64,000 nucleotides of DNA from Guyanagaster necrorhizus (lineage: Eukaryota; Basidiomycota; Agaricomycetes; Agaricales; Physalacriaceae), in the NCBI RefSeq assembly GCF_019112545.1, contig NW_025064901.1:1-64000 (forward strand). The letters run 5' to 3'. Of the stretch, positions 31,835 through 44,689 are shown piece after piece. Every line of letters begins with the position of its first letter. Position 1 is the stretch's first letter. A model generated the notes under the pieces. That model searched no databases. It had not been told where the DNA came from and saw only the letters and a list, made by a program, of their open reading frames with translations. Position numbers and translations under genes: made by a program.

Positions 31835-33275
31835 AGGACCAGATTGTTATCGGAACGAGAGATTTAGTACCTACGTATTGTAACGAATATGTAAAACGTC
31901 GCTCGTAATGCTCCATCGACTGCTCTCTGATTTCATATCAAGCAGACCGGAATGCCGTACTTCGTTTAGGACCGGGACGGGACAATAATAATGGTCAGTA
32001 CACAGTTTCAGGTCGGCTGAATAATGCGAGGTCCAGCCCGTTAATGACGCATGTTCCGAGAGACAAGCTTTTTGAAGGTGCGAGAAGAAGTGGAAACTTG
32101 TGCGATTTCCTTCAAAGTGACACGATTCAGATATAGTATTCTTTCTGTATGGAGGAGTTCCAGTATGATTATCCAAAACGCTGCACCAAACTGCTGCAGG
32201 GCGAGTCAACTGTGGAATCAAGGAAATAAGGAGAAGGCTAGCCCTTCAAGCTTCAAATACGGCACCAAGCAAACACCAAGTGAAATCGCGATGGCGTCAT
32301 GGCATAGAACTTTGTAATGGCATGACAAGACCCACGAAATTCATTAAGGACATCCTCCGAACCGACAAGTAATAATGATATTCCGATCCGAGAGGCACCA
32401 TGTTCATCCACCAGCATCCACCTCGTATGTACCAGGACCGAAGGAGTAAGCGATATGCAATAATTCGCCCCGATCCGAGAACAATTTACCTCGATCGATT
32501 GAAGACGCCACTTGCGCGTCTGTCTTAACGAATTCCCGTCCTATGGACGCGTCAGGGTTATTGCATCCATAGTTAGGACCGAGGCTCTAGATGCCGAAAC
32601 TAGTCAACTTCCGTGCTGTCAATTCTTTGCAGTCATGAACCGGGGTGACAAGGAAAACATTTTGATCAACCGTAACGTCGGCCTGAAGCTGCACACTCGA
32701 AATGGGTGAAACTGAAACACGAAATGAGAGCCGAGTGGACAGCCTGGGCCGTACGTTGGCTGACAATTTACAATCACTTTTGCACTGATGTAGAGTTCTG
32801 TGCTACACATTAAGTGGGACATGAGTCAAGAGTAATACCGACTACAAACTTACTAATAATATTGCTTCTAGTTCGCAGTGACCGGTTTATCTCTTGCGTG
32901 AGGGCGCTCGGGGAAGGACACAGAAAGGAATACTCGTCTGGTCGACTGTGCACGAGAACTTGCTTGGGTTCCGATCAACAACGGGTCCGGACTCCGCATC
33001 GGTCCGAGGCAGTGCCGCAAGCGCCAAACAAAGGCACGTGATTTAAAGCACGGCAACGTGATCTTGTTGACCGGGTGACGAGTCACGTAAAGCGTTGTCA
33101 CACCCTTCTTTCCTGTCTACTTCCACCTTTTTATATCTTCCATTGGTATCCCCTCGTTACACCCCGACACGACCGACTACGATTTCCAACGATATTTACT
33201 CCTTCCCAGCTCCCAACTCCACGCCAGCAGTACGGGTTACACGTCGTTGAAGGCTCCAACAACTTTCTTTACATC
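31835..33275. promoter_or_regulatory. Long intergenic region upstream of WEE1
   Basis: No gene supported over 1.4 kb. An ACGCGT (MluI cell-cycle-box core) occurs once at 32547-32552 and a CACGTG E-box near 33034-33040. Either could regulate WEE1, but both are single short words. The last 200 bp are pyrimidine-rich, as in many fungal leaders. Confidence 0.4.
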
Positions 33276-36200
33276 ATGCTCGCTTCTACCCCCATCAGTG
33301 ACTATGCCTCCCACCGCAAGACGCGCGACGGCAGCATGTCTCCTTCCCTGCGCCCTCAATCTGCTACCATGAAGCAGCCTACATTCTTCAACCAGCCTTT
33401 ACTCACACCGTCGCCCCATCGCAGCGCCGGCAAACCTCTCTTTCTACCACATGCTGAGCTCGGCGGCCAGAACAGCGCAGATCACATTTTCCTCCATTCT
33501 CCTTTTCAGACACCTGCCAAGATGCGGAAGCCTCGTCAGGAATGGGATGAGGATGAGACCGTCGTCTTCAAGACCGTGGGGCCATTGTTCACACCGTCAA
33601 GGCAGCCGCCAACTCGGTCGGTTCTCCCTGTGAAACAACTCTATTCTACAATTCCTCATCTACCCAGTCGCGTAGGCGCTGGGATAAAACGCAAAACCAC
33701 ACCCAAAGCTACTCCATTACGACCTAATACCCTCACTCCACTCGTCGTCACCTCGTCCAAGGCCTTTGGCCCTGGTGGCATGTCATTTGATCGCCTAGGA
33801 CCTTTACCACCTCCCACATTTGGTCCTCGCACACCGCGAACGGGCACAGAGGCCGATGCATCGTTGCGCAACCAAACTACTACATTCACACAATTGAAGA
33901 TTTCAGATCTGAATCGATCTGACGACGACGACGATTCTGGCTGTGACATTTCGGAGCCGCCAACAGCGCCGCTTTTCAGTGGAGACCATCCACCCAGTCA
34001 GGCTAGAAGGAACGATCGGCGCCTTATGAATGCCAAGCAAGAGGAAGTAGTGGAGGCAGTCTCCCCTGGAGGCCATATTTCCAAAAGACGCGCAAGATCA
34101 CGCCCGGTTTCCGACGAGCTTCTTGAAAGCGTGTTTAACTCACCTTCGCCAGTGGTGCGTTTTGCTTTCTGTCCTTGTGCACGTCTAAATAGTTGTACAG
34201 GAACGTCCTTCATCTGGAAGTCGTAATGTTGTGGCTTTTCCTCCTGCTGCTCATCATACACGGAAGTCGCCAAATTCGTCTACCTCCGGTGCATTTGCTC
34301 CCTTACCTCGACGTCGCGTCCCGGCCAACGCGCTTATAAGGCCCAAGAGCCCGTCATCTTCCAATGCTCGAGGCCCGTTGGCGCGTGTAGATTCAGCCAC
34401 TCTATTTTTTGGCCCTTCTGTCCCTCAATCTCGTTCGAGAACAAATACATTGTCCATGGCTTCATCCGGAGATAAATTCATCGCCCCTCGTCCTCCCACG
34501 AGCAATAGACACAGTTACGCTGGATCTGACCGCAAGGCGTGGAATTTCCTTCAAGCGCGACCCACTTTACCATCACCTCAGTCCTCCCCTACCTCTCCTG
34601 CCTCTCGTAATACCCAGGAGACTCTCTACAACAGCACAGATGATGAGGATGATATCCTTTGTGAAGGTCCCCGAGATTCCTCTTTCATCCTCAGCATCGA
34701 CACTCCTTCCCCGAGGCACACTGACGTGGTCATTCCCTCCAAGTTTAAGCCAAGTAGAGATTCTGGCGTTGTCGTCAGCGATGACGAACTTTCAATGAAC
34801 AGTAGCGCCAGCGGCGACCATGTACCACAGGCATCTACCAGTGTCAGTTCTATCTTTTCTGATGAAGAACATGGTCTCCTCACTCCTGGCGTCTGTCCTG
34901 TTCCTTCCTCCGGCTGGCCAGGAGTCTACGAAGTCGATGATCACCATGATGATGATAACCAGCAGGGGAGCGATGTTGATGCATTTATCAAGCGTACACT
35001 GGCTGCCCCTACGAAGGCGCCTTCCGAAGTCAAGAAGGTACCCAATACACCCGTCAAAAAAGTCAAGACTAGTTACCTGTCTGGCGACAGACCATGGCAG
35101 AGTGCGGTAGCGCACAGGGTTGGTCTTGGTATTGATTGGGAAATGAAGCAAGCCAAAGTACCGCGAAAGAGCCTACCGCTTGGATTTTCTGCAGCAGGGC
35201 GAAAACACGGGAAGTCCTTTCTGGACCCAAGCACCGACTCTGAAGATGACGCTGAGGACAGCCCAAGCACCCGGAAAGAGAAAGAAAGATATAGTGGTAG
35301 TTTGGGTATTGGACGACCGTCTCTACCCACACCTAAAGAGGACTTCCCAGCTGTTCATAAGTCCCGATGGCTGTCACGAAGGACTAGTAGTGGTACGTTT
35401 TCCAGCGGAAGTGACTCCATGTCAATGAATGGTACTCCCACAAGAAATCTAGCCCAAGGTGTGTGGATCTTTTTGATTATATCGTTCTCCTAATGCTGAG
35501 TTTTCCTAGAACACCCCCGCAGAAAAGCCGCAAAACACACTCCCCGTTCTGAGTCCAGCTCATCGTTGAACTCCGTCCTCTCTTCACCGACTACCGCTCG
35601 TGTCCAGCCGTCACCTGGGCAAAAAAGACCTCCCGTTCTGAGAAAAAGCTATCCGAAACGCCCATCACTATCCTCATCGCAGGATTCCGGTCGTTTTGAC
35701 CGTGACTTTGTTGAACTGGAAGAAATTGGTAGTGGAGAATTCGGCGGAGTTATCAAGGTGCATTCGAAAGCAGATGACGATTGCGAAACATACGCCATAA
35801 AGAAATCCAAGACGTTTGAGGGCATAAAACATCGGTGAGTGGGAATTGCAGGTTCACGGCCCACCAAGGAGATCTAACCACCGCTATAGACGCCGATTGA
35901 GAGAAGAGGTCGATATTCTACGCCATCTCCGTTTGGCCAATGGCGGACAGCGACATCCAAATGTATTGGCCTTTGTGGATAGCTGGGAAGAAGATGAAGC
36001 ACTCTTCATCCAAACGGAATTATGCGACTTGGGCAATTTGGCCCATTTCTTGTGGGAGTATGGACGCCAGTACCCTCGACTTGAAGAGGCCAGGGTTTGG
36101 AAGATTATTGCTGACCTGAGTAACGCAAGTCCTTATTTTGAAATTTGTAGCGGTCTTGTTCTGATGATATGTTTCTCTAGGGTCTTATGTTTATTCATAC

Positions 36201-36882
36201 TGCTGGCGTCATTCACTTGGACCTGAAGCCAGCAAATATTTTTGTCACGTCTGAGGGACGTTTCAAGATTGGAGACTTTGGTATGGCATCTTTGTGGCCA
36301 CGGCCTCCGCAGGAGACCTACTTCGGGCCTACTGCCTTCGAGCGAGAGGGTGATAAGCTTTACCTGGCGCCGGAAGTATTGCAAGGGAGGTACGGCAAAG
36401 CAGCAGATATATTTAGGTATGTCGCGGGACGATGACAGAGCGTTCCCTTTACTGACGTCACTCGTAGTTTGGGCATGACGATGCTGGAGACAGCGGCAAA
36501 TATTGTGGTTCCTGACCAGTACGTAAATTTGCTTGGTAGAAAGTCTCATTTTACTCACATACCTCACAGAGGCGAACCCTGGCATCGGTTGAGGCGAGAA
36601 GATTTCTCGCAAGTTGACTTGGACGATAGCCCCGAGCTCTTGGAGCTCATCCAGCAGATGATGCGGACCGATCCAGCGCTGCGAATAGGAATACAGGCTA
36701 TCTATTCTCATCCCGTGGTATCTCGAGCACGTATGAACATGGAAATGTTGTATAATGTCGCGGCCAGGGACGGTACATCCTTGTTTGCGGCATCCCCTTT
36801 GGCCAGTGTCTCGTCAGATTTCTTGGAAGAGATACTAGGGCACTCAGTCGGTTGGGAAGGGGCAATGGACCTCAGTCCATAA
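33276..36882 (+). CDS. WEE1: Wee1-family CDK inhibitory kinase
   Basis: Protein kinase that phosphorylates the conserved tyrosine of Cdk1 to delay mitosis. Seven exons (33276-34154, 34201-35458, 35510-35834, 35890-36124, 36181-36416, 36468-36518, 36570-36882) give 1,098 residues. The first about 800 are disordered and rich in SP/TP sites, acidic patches and basic clusters, as expected of a regulatory region. The kinase domain follows: glycine loop [16 protein letters not shown] lysine YAIKKSK, catalytic loop [14 protein letters not shown] (Wee1 has HLD for HRD), DFG as IGDFGMA, and the Wee1-specific [13 protein letters not shown]. Intron 4 (36125-36180) is GC-AG with donor GCAAGT. The ATG at 33276 is the first in frame after stops in the leader. 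Function is well supported by the kinase motifs. Confidence 0.95.
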
Positions 36883-37239
36883 ACATTGTATTTTCGACCT
36901 TTTTCTGGGATATATTTGTACGACTGGTGGACTGGCTTGGGTACATCTTTTTATTTTCTTTCTACTCTATCATCGCTGCATTTTCTAGAATATATATCCA
37001 CGCATCCTCGGCATCCGCATCCAATCCCCTACTAGTCGCTTTATACCACGTCGCATTGCTATTTAGTTTTCATTTTGATTTGTTTACTACCCTAGTTATG
37101 TTAGCACCCTTATGGTTACTTATTTTCATGCACATCATATAGTATGGTTTAAATAACCGCTTCGACCTGGTTACCTGTACAGCTCAATTGCAAATAACGA
37201 GCATAGGTACATATAGAAGTACGATGTAAAAACTTGCAA
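36883..37239. other. Intergenic region between convergent WEE1 and PAF1
   Basis: 357 bp of AT-rich 3' flanks. The hydrophobic open stretch 36852-37142 is a T-rich untranslated region, not a gene. Confidence 0.6.
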
Positions 37240-38839
37240 TCATGTTTCCGTTGGGAACGGAAAGTCAGGCGGTGCAACCATCTCATGATCAATCTCTCCT
37301 TCTCCATCGGCATCTGCATCGGCTCTCATTAAGAACATTGGATCGACCACTTCCGCTAAAGCTTCCTGGCGTTCGTCCTCCTCCTCTTTGCTCATATCGG
37401 TGTGAGACATCCGTATCAGGTCCCATTTGTCCTCGTACTGTTCAAACGCCTGAGGGGAAACGAGAAGATCAGTGATATCCAGCAAACGGTACTTAATTTG
37501 TAGACCAACATTCTGGCGCTTCTTTTTCAAAGTCATCTTACGTTCAATGTTCTTGTAATAAGCACCCCTGACTTTAGCGTTACGCCGAGGTTGTGTGTCT
37601 GCGCCATCAATTGAAGGCTTCAAATCTTCGCCTCCATCCTCAAGAACTAGTAGGAATTCATTGGGGACCTCTTGTTCGACTTTAACGGTCTCGTAGTCTC
37701 GCACGAAGCGGAAGACAGTTTCCTGCGCGTTTCAAGCCCGTCAGATGGAGATAGAGAGTAATGCGATACAAAAATACCCACGGGTTGATTGGGGGCCACC
37801 TCATAGGGTTGCAGCTTTGATCGGCTCTCTTTGAATTCAAGTGCCGATTCGTCATCATCGGTGAGGTAGTAGGCCAGAAAGGTGTCATGTTCGGTCTTCA
37901 TAGGTCGCAGAATAGCACAGTCCAATCGTGGATCTTCGACCTAAGTCTGAGATGAGAAAAAGGGTTGACGAAATAGGTGAGGTACATACGTCAATAGGCC
38001 GCTCGCCTGGCCTTTCGGAGAAGCGGAATAGGTCGTACTGGTTCGACCAGATTTCAACGTCTGGAAGGACTTCGTAAGACTCGACCGCAGTGACGTCTGG
38101 TTTGGTCGGGTGACGAAGGGTCTCTAGTGAGAATCGTTCGTTGCAGAAGGTAAATGAAGCATCGATATCGCGTAATTGAGCGCTGTGTGATACATCGATT
38201 GGCTGTGCATTTGCATTTTTCCTGCAGCAGAGCGTTAGAATGCTACGGACAAGGATGGAGACGACGCACGACTCGGTAGATCCTCCTCGAGACGTGTTGT
38301 CTGCCCGACTTGTGTACTCCGTCTTCCGTAACCAGGGAACGTGAACCAACGATGCTGAAGGGAGCCCATGGCCGTTTGGGGTAGCGTGACCGTTCGTGTA
38401 AGGTCCGGACGATGGTCCGGCTACTTCGCTGGCTAGGAATTCGTCCTTGGGATCAAGTTTTGGTAAGTTTTCTGGATCCGGATTCAATGCTGTATGCCTA
38501 AGTTAGCAGTCGACTGACTGGCGAGGGTTTCAGTTCACGCACCAGAATCATCGCCGTTCTCTTCCCATAAGGACTCCCATTTGCTCAAGTCCAAAGGCAT
38601 GCCACACTCTGCGTCGACTATCATGGGTAATGGGGTGTTGTTGGCAAGGGTATTGAGCAAGTCTGGCCGAGCATATCGCGAAGGATTAGTTGGGATGTCG
38701 AGCAGTTTTGGAGGACATGGTGGTGCAGGAAGTGGATTTGAGTACCGAACCCGAACGAGGAGATCCAACTTGCTGAGATATTGTTATTGAAATGTGGTGA
38801 AAGAAGAGAAGAAAAGCACCTTTTCTTGACGCTGGCCAT
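37240..38839 (-). CDS. PAF1: RNA polymerase II-associated factor Paf1
   Basis: Subunit of the Paf1 complex, which travels with elongating Pol II and promotes H2B ubiquitylation and H3K4/K36 methylation. The first exon is only 20 bp (38839-38820, MASVKK plus two bases), then a 47-bp intron leads into LDLLVRVRYSNPLPAPPCPP, the conserved Paf1 N-terminus that contacts Leo1/Cdc73. Further landmarks: LDLSKWESLWE, TEYTSR (near 38300), DASFTFCNERFSLETLRHPT, DLFRFSERPGERP, LAYYLTDDDESALEF, ETVKVEQEVPNEFLLVLEDG and AYYKNIERKMTLKKKR. Ends in an acidic tail to TGA at 37240. About six exons. Frame continuity checked at exon 1-2, at the GAG|AAAAATGCA junction near 38275-38220, and by motif order elsewhere. 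Confidence 0.9.
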
Positions 38840-39179
38840 ATAAAATTGGGACAGAGGACTTGAACGCGGTCGATCAGTTCAAAACAGACGCCGTTGGGAA
38901 ATACACAACAACACAGATTTGTGCCGCGGCAGTCGGGCCCGGCAGCGTAGAATTGTCTCGTTCGGACCTTTTATTCAGCTCGGCGCCTTGGCGGTTGCGG
39001 TGGATTAGAAGCACGAAAATGAGCACACGACCCCCTTTTTTTTTTCTTATAAAAAGAAGTGATGTGATCCTTGCAAGGCCTCCGACATTTTGCCCCTAAA
39101 AGAAAGGTATTTTTCATTTGTTTTCCGAGTCGACATATATATCTCTTATGTTGCTTTTATTTCCTTCCTGTCAGCTCCC

Positions 39180-41615
39180 ATGGCCTCCCCCCACTATCAG
39201 GCTACCGGCTCCCTCCCCTCCGACTATGCCATCCTTTCTCGCTACGCTGTTCATCGCTCCACTAATGACAATCCTGTCCAGATCGATACCGAAGAACCTG
39301 AATATGACTCGGAATCCCCATTCTTAACCGCCCCTCGGCCGTCCAAACCGACCATGGCTAATGACCGTCTTGCCCCACCTGCGTTCAACGAAATTACACC
39401 GCTTCTCAACCCTGTAATTCCCCGTATCCCGGAATATGTCGAAGACAACGATGATACTTCTCATGAAAGCACCATGGTTATGTTTTGGGAGGAATTCAAG
39501 ATACTCACAAAGTACGGTATACCCGTTTGGGGGTTAGTATTTTCCCATTCTTTCCGGACACGGTCAATGGCTAAAGGACCCGTTCAGAACACATTTGTTA
39601 GAGTACAGTCTTGTCATGGCGTCCGTACTCTCCGTCGGACATCTATCTACGACAGCCCTCGCAGCAATCACCCTAGGGTCGATGACCGCCAATGTGTCTG
39701 GCCTGAGTATAATCCAAGGCTTCACAAGTGCCCTTGACACTATGCTTCCTTCAGCGTGGACTTCGCAACCTCAGCTTGTCGGCCTCTGGTCCCAACGGAT
39801 GGGTGCGTGGTAATCTGCCTTGAACAATTTTCACCCTCAACATAAGTATTACAGTTGTCGTGATGGCGGTTCTCCTTATTGTGCGTCCCTCCTTCGCGTC
39901 CCTGCCCGCTAAGAACTCAATAAAGTGCAGCCTATGTATGCCATCTGGTTTAACGCCGAGGCCATTTTGCTGTTGCTCAAGCAAGACCCGGACGTCGCTC
40001 GTCTGGCAGCAGTGTATCTCCGCTGTGTTTCGTTTGGTCTACCAGGTATCTATATTTGGCCCTTTTCAGTGCACACATCCGTAACTTTTGCCTTCTTAAT
40101 AGCCTACGCGTTCAATTGTATTAGCAGGCACGTAAAACCTTGCTTGTTCTTCGCGCCATGTGCTCACTGTCCACCCATTTAGACGGTATTTCCAGTCACA
40201 AGGTACGCCAATTTTACTCCCTCGCAGCAAAAAGTAAATAATTACGAACGTTTCTGCAGGTCTGTTTGCGGTGCCCACCCGTATCATACTCATTGTGGCG
40301 CCTATCAATGCCTTGCTGAATTACATTCTTGGTGAGCCATTATTCTTGTTGAACCACGTTCGTTGCTCAACGTTCTCCAGTCTGGGGCCCTGAGCCGATC
40401 CGACTCGGCTTTATCGGCGCGCCGATATCCACAGCGATATCCTTCAATCTCGTGTCTCTCTTGTCAATACTGTACGGTGTCTTCTTCATTCCCAAGACAG
40501 CTTGGCATCCTATCTGTCGACGGAGCTTCACCGGTCTCGGTGTCCTGGTGAACCTCGGTCTGGCTAGCGTGGGTCAAACCGCTTCCGAATGGTGGGCATG
40601 GGAGTGTAAGTCTTTATGAATCTTATCAAAACGCCAATGTGAATCCTGACGTGATCAATGGTAGTGATCGGCCTCGCCGCATCTCTGCAAGTTGTCTGCT
40701 TTTTGTGTTAACATTGTTAAGCCCGAACTATCAGTCTTCAGGCTTGGTCCCGTCGCGCTTGCGACTCAATCTGTCTTGCTCGTGTCTGCCTCAACCACCT
40801 TCCAAGCGCCCTTCTCCCTCTCCGTTGCCGCTTCCGTTAGGTGAGTCACCTGCAAGTTTGTATATCAGCACATTCTCTGATCTGTAATAGAATCGGTAAC
40901 CTTTTGGGTGAACGCAAAGCCCGACGAGCTGGAATTGCGTCCAATGCGTCCCTTGTCATGTCACTAATCATGTCATCACTCTTCTGGTCCGCTCCTATCC
41001 CTCTTGGACCCTCTATTGTTGTCTCACATAAAGTGTAGCATAATGTTCCTCGCGTTCCGGAACTCTTGGGGATATCTTTTCAATGATGACCCCGGTAGGT
41101 TCATGCCCTTCTTGTCAGATTCTCTATTGCTGACTCCAAATTTGAAGCCGTCATTGCTCAAACTGCCGCTATACTTCCCATCGTTGCCGTTTTTCAAGTG
41201 TTCGATGGTGGAGCCGCTGTTAGCGGAGGTGTTCTCCGCGCTCAGGGTAAACAGGTTACTGGAGCGCTACTGAACCTAAGGTGTGTCGCTCATGCTAGTC
41301 TCTATCTCATTTAAAATTTATTTGTTGCAGTGCATACTACATTATCGGTAAGCTCCCCGGTTTGCATATGATATTATACTCAATTTGGGCGTAGGTATCC
41401 CCTTCGGCATTTTACTCACCTTCAAGGCTGGCATGGGCCTGCATGGGCTCTGGTACGGCTTGACTATATCCCTTATCTACTGCGCTGTCTTGGGAACCAT
41501 CGTCTGTATTCGCACAGACTGGAATCACGAAGTCACCAAGGCCATGGCCAGACTCAAACAGGAAGATAAAAAGCAGCGGATGGAGATGGACGCTGAGGAA
41601 GACTTAATAGATTAA
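39180..41615 (+). CDS. MATE-family multidrug/toxin extrusion transporter
   Basis: A 12-helix cation-coupled antiporter of the MatE family, likely in plasma or vacuolar membrane. ATG at 39180 starts a 100-residue hydrophilic N-terminus. Membrane segments then follow with family landmarks: LEYSLVMASVLSVGHLSTTALAA, ITLGSMTANVSGLSIIQGF, SALDTMLPSAW (the usual ALDTLCSQA region), YLRCVSFGLPAYAFN, VPTRIILIVAPINALLNYIL, LGFIGAPISTAISFNLVSLL, PFSLSVAASVRIGNLLGE and GALLNLSAYYIIGIPFGILL. Roughly a dozen short introns. The one at 40687-40741 uses a GC donor (CT|GCAAGT), the only choice that keeps AASLLGPVALATQS in frame. Ends with a charged tail and stop at 41613-41615. Convergent with the GH47 gene. 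Confidence 0.88.
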
Positions 41616-41872
41616 TGAAGAGATATGATCTACGAATTGCTTCCTGAGAGATACTGAAGATTATTTACGTTCACACCTTATTTAGCCAAAACTACTATAT
41701 AGAACTACATTTCGTCTTAGATAGATCGGCGGATGATGAATATATCTGGGGCGCAAGAGCTTTCATCATATTATAGCCAATGCGTGGTCTGCTGTACTGT
41801 AAGTCCAGATAGCAACGAAGAGCACGAAAGCGACACAATAGTATTCGGTATAAGTACCCATCTAAATCACCT

Positions 41873-44423
41873 TCACAGTGCAAAAGCAGGCTTGGTGTCG
41901 GTAGGCTTGAAAATCGGTAACGGATGCCCCTGTTCCCAAATGAATCAGCGCACGCAAGAGACAGACATCCACAGGAATCGTACCTCCGTGTTGAACACGT
42001 ATTCTGGTTCAATCAGAGTTCTGTCCCAAATCAAAATATCAGGAACTTACTATCCAGGGGTATGATGCTCGAATCGGAAAATGTCATGTAGAGATATTTC
42101 AAAGTCTCGCTCTAGAAAAGCTTTGTGAATACCAAAAGAGATCCCTCGATTTGAGACGACTGACCAAGAAGAAGGTCTCTTGCTTATCGTCCCGCGATAC
42201 AGGTACTGTATCGACGTCCAAGACCGTAGCGTAGCCTCCTTCCTCTAGGCGACAATGGTTTTCAATGGCTGAAAAGATATTCCAAGCATGCTGACGGTAT
42301 TTGAGGTCGCCAGTTAGTCGCCAAGCAATGAACAGCGATTCGACAGTCTCCGGACTAGGGAAACTTGATGAAACCAGGACTTTTAACAACCCGTTGATAG
42401 ACCCACCGGAGCATGTAGCGGGCATCATAAGAGGACGGTCCACCTTTTCTGTGACAATACCGTCAACACAGGTTGGGATCAAGAGATCCGCAAAATAGCT
42501 GACCGAGAATTCTTGATAAACCAGTCACGTTCTGATTCACCCTTCTCTTCGTTTGCTCGGAACATCACGATCTCAGGAGAGAGACCGCTGGTGTAAGAGA
42601 ATCAAGTTAGAAAAGAGCACGTCCCATTCAAATGGATTACAAACATACGTCGACGTTCGATGGGTATCCATGCAGGTCTCCAGAAGATTCACGCCGGTCT
42701 GCCAATCCCGCTGCCCTTCCTGCGTCAGTTCCTCTAGGCGAGGAGGGATAGATATAAAGTGCTTTGCTGCTCCAGAGGTTGTAGCGCCCAGCATCAGCGA
42801 GCCTGCGAGGAAGCAGACGAGATGATCTTGTTTGGCGGAACGGTCCCATGTTCTGCCATGTGTATCATAGTCAAAAAGATCAAAAAGGCGAGAAAGAGGA
42901 AGCGTACACGCTGCCGTCCTTTGACCGATGAGGTATGAGTTCGGCGATGTACGTTAGCCCTTGACGGGATGTTTTCTGAACCAAGTTGTCATGCAGGCCT
43001 TTCATCGAGTCTGCATACATCTGTTATGAGACGTTTTGAATTAATCCCTTAAGAGCATTTGGTGGGACCAGACCTTTTTGTATATAGGCTCGGTCCGATT
43101 CTATCCGTAGTATTATATGATAAAAACACAGTGTACGAGGTGAAATCCGAACCGTTTGCAAGTATTGCTTACTAGACAGCCGCGTTAGTTCTGGCTCCGA
43201 AGGTAGGGGGAGGCACTGACATCAAATACTCGTAATAAGAATCGCCCCGTGAACCAAGACGAATATCAGATTGAGTAAAATCTCCTTTACTAGCACTGCA
43301 TACGACGGTAAGATGAATAAGTTCTCGTAGTAAACGTGTATACCTCATAAAAATAGGTACCAGACTGTGGGGGAGCAAAGATTTGTAGATAACAGACATG
43401 ACATTCTCCACTTTTGACCAGTAAATGTTCTTCCTTGTCAGTTGAGCAAGGTATTTGAACTCCAGTTGAAGCGTCGCGGCTTCTGCCGTACTGATTTGGT
43501 CGGACGACCATTGATCTCGGACACCGACGCGTTTTGCTAGGTTAACCATGGGCAATGGAAGACCCGTAGGCGTATCGAATGCCGGAAGAAGGCGGTCTGC
43601 TAGATCCACGGCTCTCTCCAGATAGAGAGTATCGCCGGCAAGATGGTAGGCTGACAACAATCCGCCCAGGACACGAATGGTTGTCTATCGTGTATTTTAA
43701 ATCATGAAGCTTGAATGAAGACGCAGATAGGAGTGCACCTCGAAAGTGTTGAAGTTACCCTCTCTTTCGAAAGAGTGTTTGTCCAGGATCCATTGACGCG
43801 CACGAGCGTGCTCATCATGGAGACCCATAATCAGCATAGTATCAAGTGCGTCTACCACGGTGTATCCAATCCCTCCATCTCCTGAAAAGTTAAATCCACG
43901 GTGGCTGATGGGATGGTATTCGTCGGCTCCCATGGCGTCTTGCTCTTATACAGGAGTATTTAGTGCCTATGTATTTTCTGACGTGTCTGTACACTAACCG
44001 TAGGAGCTCCAGGCATGCTTTGGTACTTGAATCAGATCATTAGCCTATTATACAGCGTGTAAACCGCACCTGGAACGCAGCACGGACCGCATCCCTTTTC
44101 GAGACATCGGCATTCAGGTAATCTGTGCTGATGGGCTCCTGAGGTACACTAGTAATGATGAGAGGAGATAGATACTGTGTTGGTAGTTGTCAGCTGAGAC
44201 AAATTCGTTAAATCAAATCCACCGCACGAGATATGAGCTGATGAACAACAACACAAAAAAACCAACGTATTTGCAGGTTGTTGCTCGAAGCCGGCTGCCT
44301 GTGGATTCAGCGAGACCTTGTTAAGCGACTGTTCACAGATGAATGCGTTTACTGACGAATGAGTGCCCCAATGGAAGAACAAATGCTTTGCTTGGATGAA
44401 TCTGTTTGTTTCCGTGGCGGCAT
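41873..44423 (-). CDS. GH47 class I alpha-1,2-mannosidase
   Basis: Trims alpha-1,2-linked mannose from N-glycans in ER or Golgi. Proposed start ATG at 44421-44423 (MPPRKQTDSSKQ); the exons between 44350 and 44160 are uncertain and should include a membrane anchor. From about 44130 the catalytic domain is clear: RDAVRAAFQHAWSSYEQDAM, GYTVVDALDTMLIMGL, FETTIRVLGGLLSAYHLAGD, LANRVG-type LAKRVGVRDQWSSDQ, EFKYLAQLTRKNIYW, GDSYYEYLM, HLVCFLAGSLMLGA, GLSPEIVMF, SYDARYMLRPETVESLFIAW, and the end YVFNTEGHPLPIFKPTDTKP. Three tail introns are needed to join ETFFL, SETLKYLYMTFSDSS, YVFNTE and GHPLP. TGA at 41873-41875. About 15 exons. The N-terminal part is the weakest point. Confidence 0.85.
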
Positions 44424-44689
44424 GGATGGTCGTGAGAGTTTTAGTTCATCCCAATTAGCTACGAGTACTTCGCATCAGTGATGCTATAAAATGACTGTTT
44501 GTCTAGACCGTGCTTTCAACTACTCCTCACGATCATATTGAACACTCTATCCTAACCTCCGACGCTACGTTTGACAGTATTAGCAGAATGGTACTGTAGC
44601 TGCGTATCGTACATATTATCATTTTCTGACCAAGACGTCTATCGACACAATCTATAAAGCGAACGCAAACAGATTAGAATAACTTAATG

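Noticed and set aside
32547..32552. ACGCGT as a cell-cycle box controlling WEE1
   Set aside because: A single 6-bp match more than 700 bp from the start codon is not enough to call a regulatory site; mentioned only as a note.
36852..37142. Hydrophobic 96-codon frame after WEE1
   Set aside because: It overlaps the end of WEE1 and the T-rich 3' flank; hydrophobicity follows from T-rich codons.
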